Below, in pieces: positions 1 through 7,447 of a stretch of 13,825 nt of DNA. Numbering within the stretch: position 1 is the first letter of the stretch; each line of letters begins with the position of its first letter. Source of the stretch: UBA1172 sp002457135 (lineage in GTDB: Bacteria; Pseudomonadota; Alphaproteobacteria; Puniceispirillales; UBA1172); the NCBI GenBank assembly GCA_965660935.1, contig CBFIBR010000039.1:1-13825 (forward strand). Direction: 5' to 3'. The translations under genes were made by a program, and so were the position numbers. The notes beneath the pieces are model-generated. The model searched no databases, was not told where the DNA came from, and saw only the letters and a list, made by a program, of their open reading frames with translations.

Positions 1-93
1 GACAGGGCAGTTGTCCGGCGGGGCCGATCATCGCCGTGAGGGCGTTGCCATAGGGTATTAGAGTATATCCTGATCATATTCTATTCATTGCGT

Positions 94-125
94 ATTATGT
101 AATTCAAAATGAGGGATTACATAAT
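94..125. repeat. Perfect 10-bp inverted repeat (hairpin or operator-like)
   Basis: ATTATGTAAT at 94-103 and its exact reverse complement ATTACATAAT at 116-125 flank a 12-base centre. The arms are AT-rich and no T tract follows on either strand, so an intrinsic terminator is unlikely. A dyad of this size could be a binding site for a dimeric regulator. The target gene cannot be named from this window. Confidence 0.6.
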
Positions 126-136
126 GATAAATGTCG

Positions 137-152
137 CATAATGATGATTATG
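137..152. repeat. Second inverted repeat sharing the CATAAT/ATTATG hexamer
   Basis: CATAAT (137-142), centre GATG (143-146) and ATTATG (147-152) form a perfect 6-bp dyad. The same hexamer occurs in both arms of the inverted repeat at 94-125, so four copies in alternating orientation lie within about 60 bp. This arrangement is seen directly. A regulatory role is inference. Confidence 0.5.
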
Positions 153-190
153 TTATTTAAACATGCGCCACACTGGACTTTGCTCTACCA

Positions 191-319
191 CTAGCCAAGG
201 CTGAAGGTATAGGTCGAACTGCCGATTGTCACGCTGATCGAGCCGCTGGTGGCGCAGGATGCAACCGGCACGATGATCACCTCTGCCCCGTTATTGGTTG
301 CGTTATCATTGAAAATAAA
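191..319 (-). pseudogene. Possible headless 3' remnant of a coding sequence
   Basis: On the minus strand a frame is open from 319 to a TAG stop at 191-193, about 42 codons. It has no ATG, and a TGA closes it upstream at 320-322. From about 300 down to 194 the DNA is G+C-rich with mostly G/C third positions, in contrast to the AT-rich DNA on both sides. The product is rich in Ser, Thr, Val and Ile (for example SGSISVTIGSSTYTFSLG), like the beta-strand-rich end of a secreted or surface protein. I do not recognise the family. It could be the tail of a decayed gene, or an assembly of chance codons. Confidence 0.25.
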
Positions 320-354
320 TCAATAATTATAATGTTTTGGAGCATAAAGCTATC

Positions 355-1131
355 TTAAAGGGTGATGGATAGCCCATCGTAGCCAGGTTCAACACCGTCA
401 GGGCAGATGGCCGTCGTTTCATCGTAATCGGCCTCAAGCCCGAGATGCGTCAGGTAGGCCATTTGCGGCTTGAGGCGTTCGATCCAGCTGAAGGTCAGAT
501 CAAAATGGGCGTGGGCCTGATGTTCGGTAGCCCGCAGGCCCTCAACAATCCAGGTATGCAGATCATGGAGTTCAGCGAAACTTTCTTCGGGCATGTCGAC
601 CACATCGGTGGAATAACCCAGTTTTTCATCAAAAACGAAGCCCAGCGATTCAATACGGCCATGAAACTGGCGCAGCACCTTGACATCAATCCCGCCGATT
701 TCCAGCCGGTCACCGGGGGAAATCTGGTTGACCTCAAGCGAGGGTTCAAAATACGTCGGTGACCGCTCATTCTTGACGAAAAGATAGTAAAACCGGGATT
801 TCAGCTCATCCAGTGTTGAGGCGGTGCCGTAAACCGGTATCTTGATCCGGTCGGGCCAGTAAAACGTCCTCAGGTCATCAAGCCCGGCAACGTGATCAGC
901 GTGGGTATGGGTAATCAGAACAGCGTGAATCCGCGGGTTGCCCGCCGCCAGCAACTGATTGCGGATGTCAGGGCCAGCATCCACCAGGAGGTTAAAGCCG
1001 TCCTTTTCAACCAGAATGGCGCAACGCTGGCGCCTGTTTTTCGGGTTTGACGGGTCGCACTTGCCCCATCCGGCATTGCCGAGAGCCGGCACTCCGACCG
1101 AGGTTCCGCATCCCAGCATCGTTACCTTCAT
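355..1131 (-). CDS. Metallo-beta-lactamase-fold hydrolase, PhnP-like
   Basis: A 258-residue cytoplasmic MBL-fold enzyme. The metal-binding signature HTHADH is at 75-80. Further likely ligands are His157 (QFHG), Asp176 (YSTDV) and His229 (LTHLG), which complete a two-metal site. The N-terminal LGCGTSVGVP and the YSTDV block are typical of the PhnP/RNase Z-like branch. Known members of that branch cleave cyclic or linear phosphodiesters. There is no phn gene nearby, so a phosphonate role is not supported and the true substrate is unknown. The ATG at 1129-1131 overlaps the stop of the upstream tatD-like gene by 4 bp (ATGA), pointing to coupled translation as the last gene of the run. The family call is firm and the exact function open. 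Confidence 0.9.
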   Translation of the reverse strand: MKVTMLGCGTSVGVPALGNAGWGKCDPSNPKNRRQRCAILVEKDGFNLLVDAGPDIRNQLLAAGNPRIHAVLITHTHADHVAGLDDLRTFYWPDRIKIPVYGTASTLDELKSRFYYLFVKNERSPTYFEPSLEVNQISPGDRLEIGGIDVKVLRQFHGRIESLGFVFDEKLGYSTDVVDMPEESFAELHDLHTWIVEGLRATEHQAHAHFDLTFSWIERLKPQMAYLTHLGLEADYDETTAICPDGVEPGYDGLSITL

Positions 1132-1931
1132 GCGCCCTTCTCCATCTTGTGAAAAAGGCGGCGGGTATTCCCGGCCGTGATGCTGGCCATCTCATCGACA
1201 GGCCTGCCCTTGATTTCCGCCAGTTTTGCCAATGTATGAACCACAAACCCGGGCTCATTGCGCTTGATCTTGCGCAACGGGGCGGGCGACAGGTAGGGCG
1301 CGTCGGTTTCCACCAGCAGGCGATCATCAGGGATGGATGCTGCTATTTCACGCAACTCATCCGAACGGCCAAAGGTGAGAATCCCCGAAAAGGAAACGTA
1401 AAACCCGATATCAAGGGCGCGGCGGGCCAGATCAGCACCACTGCTGTAGCAATGCATCACACCCTTGAGCGGGGCTTTGGCCGCGAATTCTTCCAAGGTC
1501 GCGGCCATATCCTCATCAGCATCGCGTGAATGGATGACTATGGGCAGCCCGGTTTCCTGCGCCACCTGCAACTGACAGCGAAATGAGGTCATCTGGCGTT
1601 GCGGGTCAGTCCGGTCATAGAAATAGTCCAGCCCGGCCTCACCAATACCGACACAGCGCGGGTGATCAACCGCCGCCCGGTAGGCATCGAGGTTATCAAA
1701 ATCATCCTGATCCTGGGCATGATTGGGGTGAACACCGGCGGTAAACCAGATGAAATCCGCGCTTTCCGCCAGATTGCGGGGGCCGTCCTGATGCGTCAGG
1801 CGTGTTCCGATGCAGATCACATCAGACACCCCGGCATCACGCATCCGGGCCAGCATGTCATCCCGGTCATCCGTGTAATGGGGAAAATCAATGTGAGCGT
1901 GGCTGTCAATTACACCCGAAACAGCGGTCAT
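1128..1931 (-). CDS. tatD: TatD-family metal-dependent hydrolase (DNase-like)
   Basis: A 267-residue TIM-barrel amidohydrolase-fold protein of the TatD/YcfH family. Metal ligands are visible in the expected order: His11 and His13 (DSHAHID), Glu98 (GIGEAGLDYFYD), His134 (VIHSRDA), His160 (GVMHCYSS) and Asp210 (VETDAPYL). Length and motif spacing match the family. Characterised members are Mg-dependent 3'-5' exonucleases or DNases. The in vivo role is less certain, and the branch found next to metG is often labelled YcfH. The gene overlaps metG upstream and the MBL gene downstream by 4 bp each (ATGA), so it sits in a coupled trio. Nothing in the sequence is odd. The family call is secure and the symbol is by family only. 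Confidence 0.92.
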   Translation of the reverse strand: MTAVSGVIDSHAHIDFPHYTDDRDDMLARMRDAGVSDVICIGTRLTHQDGPRNLAESADFIWFTAGVHPNHAQDQDDFDNLDAYRAAVDHPRCVGIGEAGLDYFYDRTDPQRQMTSFRCQLQVAQETGLPIVIHSRDADEDMAATLEEFAAKAPLKGVMHCYSSGADLARRALDIGFYVSFSGILTFGRSDELREIAASIPDDRLLVETDAPYLSPAPLRKIKRNEPGFVVHTLAKLAEIKGRPVDEMASITAGNTRRLFHKMEKGA

Positions 1932-3472
1932 GCTCCCTCCCCTTCATCATCGACAAACCGGGGGAAAACCGGGGTGGGTTTATCCAGCGGTGTTGCGCCT
2001 GCCAGCCTGTTGCCCGCACCCAGCATGGCAAAACCGCGTTCATCCTCAGGAATACGCAACTGGTCCAGGATAGCCGCCGCCGCTGTCGGCATCACCGGCT
2101 GGATCACAATAGCAACCTGCCGGATGGTTTCAGCCAGCACCCACAGCACCGCCGCCATCCGTTCAAGATCAGTCTTGCGCAGGGACCATGGCGCCATTTC
2201 ATCAACATAGCGGTTGGCCTCCCCGACAATATCCCAGGCATCTTTCAGGGCTTCATGGAAGAGCTGGTTATCGTAATGCGCTCGCTGGCGTTCCAGCATG
2301 CCATCCACCCGGTTGAGCAGGGATGTATCAGCATCCTCCAGCGTTGCCGGGCAGGCTGGCATGGTGGCATCACAGTTTTTGAAAATCATGGAAAGAACAC
2401 GCTGGCAGAGATTGCCGAGATCATTGGCCAGATCACCGTTCATGCGATGCACCATGGCGCTATGGGAAAAATCGCCATCATTGCCGAAAGGGACCTCGCG
2501 CAACAGGAAATAGCGCATCTGATCAAGCCCGTAGCGATCAGCGAGTTCAACAGGATCAATCACGTTGCCAAGCGATTTGGAGATTTTCTGCCCCTCATTG
2601 GTCCACCAGCCATGGGCGAAAACACGCTTTGGCAGGGGCAGTTTTGCCGCCATCAGAAAGGCTGGCCAGTAGACCGCATGAAAACGCAGGATATCCTTGC
2701 CCACCATGTGCAGATCAGCGGGCCAGCGGCGGGCATAATCCGCATCACCATTTTCCTGGCCATAGCCGACCGCGGTCATGTAATTGGTCAGGGCATCGAG
2801 CCAGACATACATGACGTGGCGTTCATCATCAGGGACCGGCACGCCCCATGAAAAACTGGCCCGCGATACCGACAGATCATTCAACCCGCCTGAAACAAAG
2901 CTTTTGACCTCATTAAAGCGGGATTTGGGGGCGACAAAATCAGGGTTGTTTTCATAGAATTCCAGCAACCGGTCCTGATACGCCGAAAGCCGGAAGAAAT
3001 AGGATGGCTCCTCCACCCATTCAACAGGCGCGCCTGATGGTGCCTTGCCGTCCTTGATTTCACTTTCGGCGTAGAACGCCTCATCCCGCACGGCGTACCA
3101 TCCGGCATAGCTGTCCAGGTAGATGTCCCCCTCTGCCAGCAGCGTTGACCACAGTTTCTGGCAAGCGTGGTAATGGCGTTCTTCGGTGGTGCGAATGAAA
3201 TCATCATTGGTGAAATCGAGCGTGCTGGTCAGGTCGCGGAAATTCTGGCTGACCTCATCGGTAAAGGCTTTCGGGTCGATGCCTTTTTGTTCAGCTGATT
3301 TCTGGACTTTCTGGCCGTGTTCATCGGTTCCGGTGAGGAACATCACGTCAAACCCGTCAAGCCGCTTGAACCGCGCCAGCGCATCACAGGCAAGGGTCGT
3401 GTAGGCATGCCCGATATGCGGCTTGTCATTGACGTAATAGATCGGGGTCGTCAGGTAATAGGAGGGTTTCAT
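1928..3472 (-). CDS. metG: Methionyl-tRNA synthetase
   Basis: A class I aminoacyl-tRNA synthetase that charges tRNA-Met. From the chosen start the protein is 514 residues, with HIGH at about 19-22 (PHIGHAYTTLA) and the KMSKS loop as KISKS at about 296-300. The connective insertion contains no CxxC zinc knuckles, and there is no C-terminal tRNA-binding (Trbp111-like) extension. This matches the shorter, zinc-free MetG form common in alphaproteobacteria. An upstream in-frame ATG at 3503-3505 would add 11 residues. I prefer the ATG at 3470-3472 because the family typically begins a few residues before the YYLTTPIYYVN block. Neither start has a clear ribosome-binding site. The stop overlaps the tatD-like start by 4 bp. 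Confidence 0.96.
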   Translation of the reverse strand: MKPSYYLTTPIYYVNDKPHIGHAYTTLACDALARFKRLDGFDVMFLTGTDEHGQKVQKSAEQKGIDPKAFTDEVSQNFRDLTSTLDFTNDDFIRTTEERHYHACQKLWSTLLAEGDIYLDSYAGWYAVRDEAFYAESEIKDGKAPSGAPVEWVEEPSYFFRLSAYQDRLLEFYENNPDFVAPKSRFNEVKSFVSGGLNDLSVSRASFSWGVPVPDDERHVMYVWLDALTNYMTAVGYGQENGDADYARRWPADLHMVGKDILRFHAVYWPAFLMAAKLPLPKRVFAHGWWTNEGQKISKSLGNVIDPVELADRYGLDQMRYFLLREVPFGNDGDFSHSAMVHRMNGDLANDLGNLCQRVLSMIFKNCDATMPACPATLEDADTSLLNRVDGMLERQRAHYDNQLFHEALKDAWDIVGEANRYVDEMAPWSLRKTDLERMAAVLWVLAETIRQVAIVIQPVMPTAAAAILDQLRIPEDERGFAMLGAGNRLAGATPLDKPTPVFPRFVDDEGEGA

Positions 3473-3532
3473 CAAGGGGTGACCTGTCTTTATCGGGTTG
3501 CACATGATTTAGCCCGAAGCCCCCCGTCACGC

Positions 3533-3558
3533 AACCCTCTAGGCAGTCCGTGAGGGTT
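3533..3558 (-). other. Hairpin just after holB, not a classic terminator
   Basis: AACCCTC (3533-3539) and GAGGGTT (3552-3558) form a perfect 7-bp stem around a 12-base loop. One arm runs into the holB stop codon (3557-3559). No T tract follows on the minus strand, so it is unlikely to stop transcription efficiently. It may protect the holB message end or attenuate read-through into metG. Confidence 0.4.
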
Positions 3559-4627
3559 ATTTACTGACGGCGAAGCCATGGATCAGGTTGAAAAAAATCA
3601 CGCTTTGATCGGTATTGAGCCGTTCGGCCTCATCCAGATTGCGGATCAGGTCCTGGTGGGTGAGCGCCAGCTTTTCAGCATCCATCAGGGAAGCGATGCG
3701 GTCCGTGGCCCTGTTTTCGATATCCAGCGTTGCGCCCTGATGCATTTCGCCCGCGCCTGCGGATTTGCGAACCGCCATGGTGATCAGCCGGTCAAACACC
3801 AGCCTGGCGGACTGGCGGCGGGCGATATTGGCCCCTCCCCCTGCACCCCACTGGCTGGCCAGGGTTTCGATGGCGGCCGGTTTGGCATTATCCTCTGCAA
3901 TCAGGCTGCATGTCTCAGCATAGAGGTCAACAGTCCCGGCATCAGCAAACAGCATGACCTTGCCGGGCGCACCCCCCGACAACACCGTGGCCACATCAAT
4001 CCAGTTCGGGTCAGCCTCAGGGAAGCTGGTCACCACCAGCGCCCTTGCCTGATCGAAATCGAGCAGGCTGAAACGCACCATCCGGCACCGTGACCGGATC
4101 GTTGGCAAAACAGGCCGGGTCTGGTGATTGATCAGGACAATCAGGGAATGCGCTGGCGGTTCTTCCAGCGTTTTCAGCATGGCGTTGGCACCGTTGAAAT
4201 TAACGGCATCAAGACTGTCGACAATGACCATGCGCCATTCCCCCATCTTGGGGCTATGGCTGAGGAAATGGGAAATCTTGCGGATCTGTTCAACCGTGAT
4301 GGTCTGGCTGGCCTTTGTCGGGTCGGGTTCGAGCGTCAACAGATCAGGGTGGGAATTGGCGGCCACCAGCCTGGCCTGGGGGTCATCAGCGCTTGGTGAC
4401 GGGGCATCGCCGAATAACCCTGCCTCTTCAGACGTATTGGAAAAAAGCCGGCGGGCCAGCGTATAGGCCGCCGTGGCCTTGCCGATCCCCTTCGGGCCGG
4501 AAAAGATAAAGGACTGGTGCGATCGCCCCCCTGCCCTCGGGTCCAGCTCATCAATCAGGTTGTCATGCTGAACCAGGGTTTGCTTGAGGCGGGGGTGCAG
4601 CTCATCAATGCTGTCACTGTCGTTCAT
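3557..4627 (-). CDS. holB: DNA polymerase III subunit delta'
   Basis: A 356-residue AAA+ clamp-loader subunit, which works with gamma/tau and delta to load the beta sliding clamp at replication forks. Visible motifs are a Walker-A-like GPKGIGKA at 44-51, a Walker-B-like RMVIVDSLDAVN near 132-143, the LKTLEEPP block at 151-158 and the SRC sensor (Ser179-Arg180-Cys181), which is diagnostic of clamp loaders. The four-cysteine zinc module of many DnaX and delta' proteins is absent. The gene starts inside the end of tmk (ATGA, 4624-4627). The tmk-holB pairing is widespread in bacteria and supports the call. A hairpin spans its stop codon. Confidence 0.95.
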   Translation of the reverse strand: MNDSDSIDELHPRLKQTLVQHDNLIDELDPRAGGRSHQSFIFSGPKGIGKATAAYTLARRLFSNTSEEAGLFGDAPSPSADDPQARLVAANSHPDLLTLEPDPTKASQTITVEQIRKISHFLSHSPKMGEWRMVIVDSLDAVNFNGANAMLKTLEEPPAHSLIVLINHQTRPVLPTIRSRCRMVRFSLLDFDQARALVVTSFPEADPNWIDVATVLSGGAPGKVMLFADAGTVDLYAETCSLIAEDNAKPAAIETLASQWGAGGGANIARRQSARLVFDRLITMAVRKSAGAGEMHQGATLDIENRATDRIASLMDAEKLALTHQDLIRNLDEAERLNTDQSVIFFNLIHGFAVSK

Positions 4628-5259
4628 CGGAACGCGTCCAGGCGCGGCTTCAGCTGGCTGATAATATCTTCATGAATGGCCATTTCATTGCGGCTGGCAT
4701 CAATCACGATGAACCGGTCGGGTGCGGCCCCGGCCAGATCAAGAAATCCCTGACGTACAGCCTGATGAAAGGCGAGGCCACGCCGCTCAAACCGGGTTTC
4801 ATCATTATCGGCACGCTGACTGCGGCCAAGCCCGACCTCAGCATCAATATCCAGCAGGATGGTGATATCAGGCGCCAGTCCATTGAGGAAATGGCCATTC
4901 AGCATGGTGATCAGCGCAGGATCAACCCCGCCAACAATCCCCTGATAAACCGTGGTGCTGTCATAGAAACGGTCCGTCAGCACAGCCTCGCCCTCGGCCA
5001 GGGCAGGTTCAATGATCCGGGTGATGTTTTCACGCCGGGCAGAGGTCATGAGCAGGGCCTCGGTGGTGCTGTCCCAGGCATTGTCATCACCCTTGACCAG
5101 CAAGGCCCTGATTTTTTCGGCACCATGGGTTCCGCCGGGTTCACGGGTAGTCGTGACCTTACCCGGCCATTCCCCGGCGAGCCAGTTGGCCAGCAGCGTG
5201 ATCTGGGTGGATTTTCCGCTGCCCTCACCGCCTTCAAAAGAAATGAATACCCCAGCCAT
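4624..5259 (-). CDS. tmk: Thymidylate kinase (dTMP kinase)
   Basis: Phosphorylates dTMP to dTDP with ATP in the cytoplasm, a required step of dTTP synthesis. The 211-residue length is normal. The P-loop GGEGSGKST is at 10-18, the substrate-binding TTREPGGT at about 37-44, the DR motif DRFYDST at 96-102, and an arginine-rich LID region at about 146-160. These features identify the family without doubt. The start at 5257-5259 gives the expected short lead into FISFEGGEGSGKS, although no ribosome-binding site is evident. Only 6 bp separate it from the dacA stop upstream, so it is probably co-transcribed and coupled. The stop overlaps the holB start by 4 bp. Confidence 0.96.
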   Translation of the reverse strand: MAGVFISFEGGEGSGKSTQITLLANWLAGEWPGKVTTTREPGGTHGAEKIRALLVKGDDNAWDSTTEALLMTSARRENITRIIEPALAEGEAVLTDRFYDSTTVYQGIVGGVDPALITMLNGHFLNGLAPDITILLDIDAEVGLGRSQRADNDETRFERRGLAFHQAVRQGFLDLAGAAPDRFIVIDASRNEMAIHEDIISQLKPRLDAFR

Positions 5260-5265
5260 GACGGG

Positions 5266-6432
5266 CTATTCAGACCCGACCACGGGGGCTTCATGACCAA
5301 AGATCAGCACCTTGAAAAAAGCCCCGATCTTGGCGTAGAACGGCAATTCCTCAACCGCATTGGCGGCCACCAGCGGGAAGCGTTCAATGCTATCGCCGAT
5401 TGTCAGGTAGATGGAACCGAGCTGCTGGCCCTTGGCCACCGGGGCCGAGATATCGGGGTCAAGTTCGATACGGCGGGTAATGCCGACAAAATCCTTGCGC
5501 GGCATGACTCGGGTGATCGCCTTTTCCGCAGTGACCGGGACCGTTGTCTGCTCCCCCATATTGACCGGGGCATTGGCCAGCACTTCAAATTGTTCAACGA
5601 TGGTGAACTTGCGGAATGTCCGGAACGACAGGTCCATCAGTCGGATGCTTTCCTGCTTGCGTTCCTTGTTGCTGCCAAGCCCGTTCAGCACCAGAATAAT
5701 CCGCTGGCCATCACGTTCAGCGGATGCCGTCAGCCCATAGCCGCTTTCTTCGGTATGGCCGGTCTTGAGTCCATCAGCATGATCAAGTGCATAGAGCAGT
5801 GGGTTCCGGTTGCCCTGCTTGATGTCGGTATAGGTGAAGCTCTTTTCATTGAAAATCTTATAGAGTTCGGGGAATTCGGTGATGATCGCACGGGCCAGAA
5901 TGGCCAGATCCCGCGCCGTTGTTGTGGTGATCTCATCGGGCCAGCCTGTGGCGTTGCCAAAGGCTGTGTTCATCATGCCCAGTTTCGTTGCGGTCAGGGT
6001 CATTTCCTCGGCAAAGGCTTCCTCTGTTCCGGCCAGCCCCTCTGCCACCACAATGGCGGCATCGTTCCCGCTCTGCACAATGATCCCGCGCAGGAGGTCA
6101 GAGACACTGACCTGAGAGCCGATTTCAAGGAAAGTCCGTGACCCACCCTTCCGATAGGCCTTTTCCGAGACGATGAATTTGTCATCCAGCCTCAGGCTGG
6201 CATCCTTGATCTGTTTGAAAATCAGGTAGATGGTCATCATCTTGGCCATGGAGGCAGGCTTCATGGGCAGATCGGCGTTCTTTTCATAGAGAACATCACC
6301 GGTTTCATGATCCATGATCATGACGTATTGCGACGGCGTGATGATTTCAGCCTGAGCGGCACCGGCGCACATCACCGCCATCAGCAGGCAGGCCACCATT
6401 ACCCGAAATTTCAATGCAACATTCCCAATCAT
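5266..6432 (-). CDS. dacA: D-alanyl-D-alanine carboxypeptidase, S11 family
   Basis: A periplasmic penicillin-binding protein of the PBP5/6 (DacA/DacC/DacF) type that trims the terminal D-Ala from peptidoglycan pentapeptides. From the chosen start (388 residues) the active-site triad is SMAK (Ser61, Lys64), SGN at 121-123 and KTG at 223-225. An N-terminal hydrophobic signal peptide ends at AQA-E near residue 28. The C-terminal part resembles the PBP5 beta-rich domain and ends in a short tail that may associate with the membrane. Two in-frame ATGs lie 12 bp apart. The one at 6430-6432 is preferred because GAGGA (6438-6442) sits five bases before it, while the ATG at 6442-6444 has no such site. 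It lies between rlpA and tmk. Confidence 0.93.
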   Translation of the reverse strand: MIGNVALKFRVMVACLLMAVMCAGAAQAEIITPSQYVMIMDHETGDVLYEKNADLPMKPASMAKMMTIYLIFKQIKDASLRLDDKFIVSEKAYRKGGSRTFLEIGSQVSVSDLLRGIIVQSGNDAAIVVAEGLAGTEEAFAEEMTLTATKLGMMNTAFGNATGWPDEITTTTARDLAILARAIITEFPELYKIFNEKSFTYTDIKQGNRNPLLYALDHADGLKTGHTEESGYGLTASAERDGQRIILVLNGLGSNKERKQESIRLMDLSFRTFRKFTIVEQFEVLANAPVNMGEQTTVPVTAEKAITRVMPRKDFVGITRRIELDPDISAPVAKGQQLGSIYLTIGDSIERFPLVAANAVEELPFYAKIGAFFKVLIFGHEAPVVGSE

Positions 6433-6437
6433 GGTTT

Positions 6438-6442
6438 TCCTC
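6438..6442 (-). promoter_or_regulatory. Ribosome-binding site that decides the dacA start
   Basis: GAGGA on the minus strand, five bases before the ATG at 6430-6432. It overlaps the alternative ATG at 6442-6444, which itself lacks a purine-rich site, so the inner start is favoured. Confidence 0.55.
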
Positions 6443-6448
6443 ATTATT

Positions 6449-6481
6449 CAATCGGGGATTGGGTACACAATTACTGTGTCC
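6449..6481. repeat. Two adjacent dyads in the rlpA-dacA spacer
   Basis: CAATC (6449-6453) and GATTG (6457-6461) form a tight 5-bp dyad around GGG. Directly beside it, ACACA (6465-6469) and TGTGT (6475-6479) form a second stem, extended by two G-C pairs past a bulged T. The seven-base A run at 6482-6488 reads as Ts before, not after, the hairpins on the minus strand. This does not fit an intrinsic terminator. The dyads could shape the dacA leader or bind a protein. Confidence 0.4.
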
Positions 6482-6490
6482 AAAAAAAGA

Positions 6491-7444
6491 CTATTCCAGG
6501 ATGATCCTGGCCCCGTTGTATCCGAGCTTGATGACATTCTCCAGCATACTGTCGGCATCGGCGACTTCGGTAATCGGCCCCATGCGGACCCGGTGAACAA
6601 CCGAGCCATTATGATCAAAACTGGAAATCTCGACCTTGCCGACACTGCGCAACCGTTTGGCCATGGCCTTGGCGTTGCCGATATCACTGAACGCACCGAC
6701 CTGAACCCAGATGACGGTGGAAACCGGCGGCACTTCGAGAACATCGGTGGAGCGTGCCGAGGTGATCAGATCAATGGCGGAAACCGTTTCGGTCTTCCGG
6801 TCAATCACCGCGCCGCTTTCATTGGTGGATTTGAGCGACACCGATGGAACCGCGGCCGCCGTGGTTTTGGGCATGGGCGTATTCTCCCTCGCCCCGATGG
6901 AAGGGAAGCGTCCCTCTTTCGCCTCACGTTCGAGGCGCAGGCTTTCTTCGGCCAGTATCTGCACCCGAACCCGGGCAATACCCTGTTTCTTGAACCCCAT
7001 CAGGCGGGCTGCCTCCCGCGACAGATCAATGATCCTGCCCGCAACAAACGGGCCACGGTCATTGATGCGGATCACCATGGAACGGCCATTTTCAAGGTTG
7101 GTGACGCGCACGGCTGATGGCATGGGCAGCGTTTTATGGGCTGCTGTGACAATTTCCGGGTCAAAAATCTCACCATTGGCGGTCAGCTTGCCGGCGAATT
7201 CATCCCCGTACCATGACGCAATCCCGGTTTCATCATAGCTGAGGTCACGATCCGGGTAATACCAGATGCCGGCAACCTCATAGGGGTTGCCGACCTTGTA
7301 GCGCGGTTCGGCCACAACCTTGCCGGAAGGGGTTTTTCCGTCTTGAGGCTTGTTGAGCTTCTTGGCCAGATCAGCCGCCAGCTCAATCGTCGTGCAACCC
7401 GACAAAAGTATTGCAAAAAGAGGGACTAAAAAAAGAAATCTCAT
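6491..7444 (-). CDS. rlpA: Septal ring lipoprotein RlpA (DPBB plus SPOR domains)
   Basis: A 317-residue outer-membrane lipoprotein. The lipobox LSGC places the lipidated cysteine at residue 17, after a short hydrophobic signal. The double-psi beta-barrel spans about 74-165, with ASWYG (76-80), INDRGPF (127-133) and residues matching the catalytic set of Pseudomonas RlpA: Glu92, Asp95 and His103 in NGEIFDP...AAHKTLP. This suggests an active lytic transglycosylase, not a binding-only form. A variable linker follows, then a C-terminal SPOR domain (about 243-317, starting WVQVGAFSDIGNAKAMAKRL) expected to bind denuded septal glycan. It sits between mltB (3-bp gap) and dacA, forming a peptidoglycan-remodelling trio. 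The catalytic assignment rests on alignment by eye. Confidence 0.94.
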   Translation of the reverse strand: MRFLFLVPLFAILLSGCTTIELAADLAKKLNKPQDGKTPSGKVVAEPRYKVGNPYEVAGIWYYPDRDLSYDETGIASWYGDEFAGKLTANGEIFDPEIVTAAHKTLPMPSAVRVTNLENGRSMVIRINDRGPFVAGRIIDLSREAARLMGFKKQGIARVRVQILAEESLRLEREAKEGRFPSIGARENTPMPKTTAAAVPSVSLKSTNESGAVIDRKTETVSAIDLITSARSTDVLEVPPVSTVIWVQVGAFSDIGNAKAMAKRLRSVGKVEISSFDHNGSVVHRVRMGPITEVADADSMLENVIKLGYNGARIILE

Positions 7445-7447
7445 AGA

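Larger units (their letters stand above)
1..354. other. Gene-poor, largely AT-rich region at left edge
   Basis: No complete gene with a credible start was found here. Bases 1-60 are G+C-rich and look coding-like, most convincingly on the minus strand, but too little is visible to call a gene. Bases 61-180 are AT-rich and carry two perfect inverted repeats, described separately. Bases 191-319 hold a G+C-rich open minus-strand stretch without a start, also listed separately. Bases 300-354, just after the stop of the hydrolase gene that begins at 1131, are AT-rich again and show no convincing terminator hairpin with a T tract. Confidence 0.6.

Noticed and set aside
1..31. Possible minus-strand gene start (ATG at 29-31) running off the left edge
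   Set aside because: About ten codons are visible, there is no ribosome-binding site, and the plus strand is also open here, so coding cannot be shown.
1802..2851. Long plus-strand ORF of 349 codons opposite tatD and metG
   Set aside because: It is an antisense shadow of two clear enzymes with intact catalytic motifs and has no recognisable domain.
1..3000. High frequency of GATC, about 25 by hand count in the first 3 kb
   Set aside because: It is above a simple random expectation, but many copies fall in Asp/Ile/Leu codon combinations and the count was not checked against a codon-matched control.
4672..6141. Plus-strand ORF of 489 codons opposite tmk and dacA
   Set aside because: It spans two well-supported genes on the other strand, including their junction, and its translation shows no family features.
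6462..6488. Intrinsic terminator between rlpA and dacA
   Set aside because: On the minus strand the T run comes before the hairpin, and on the plus strand the hairpin is followed by As; neither order terminates.
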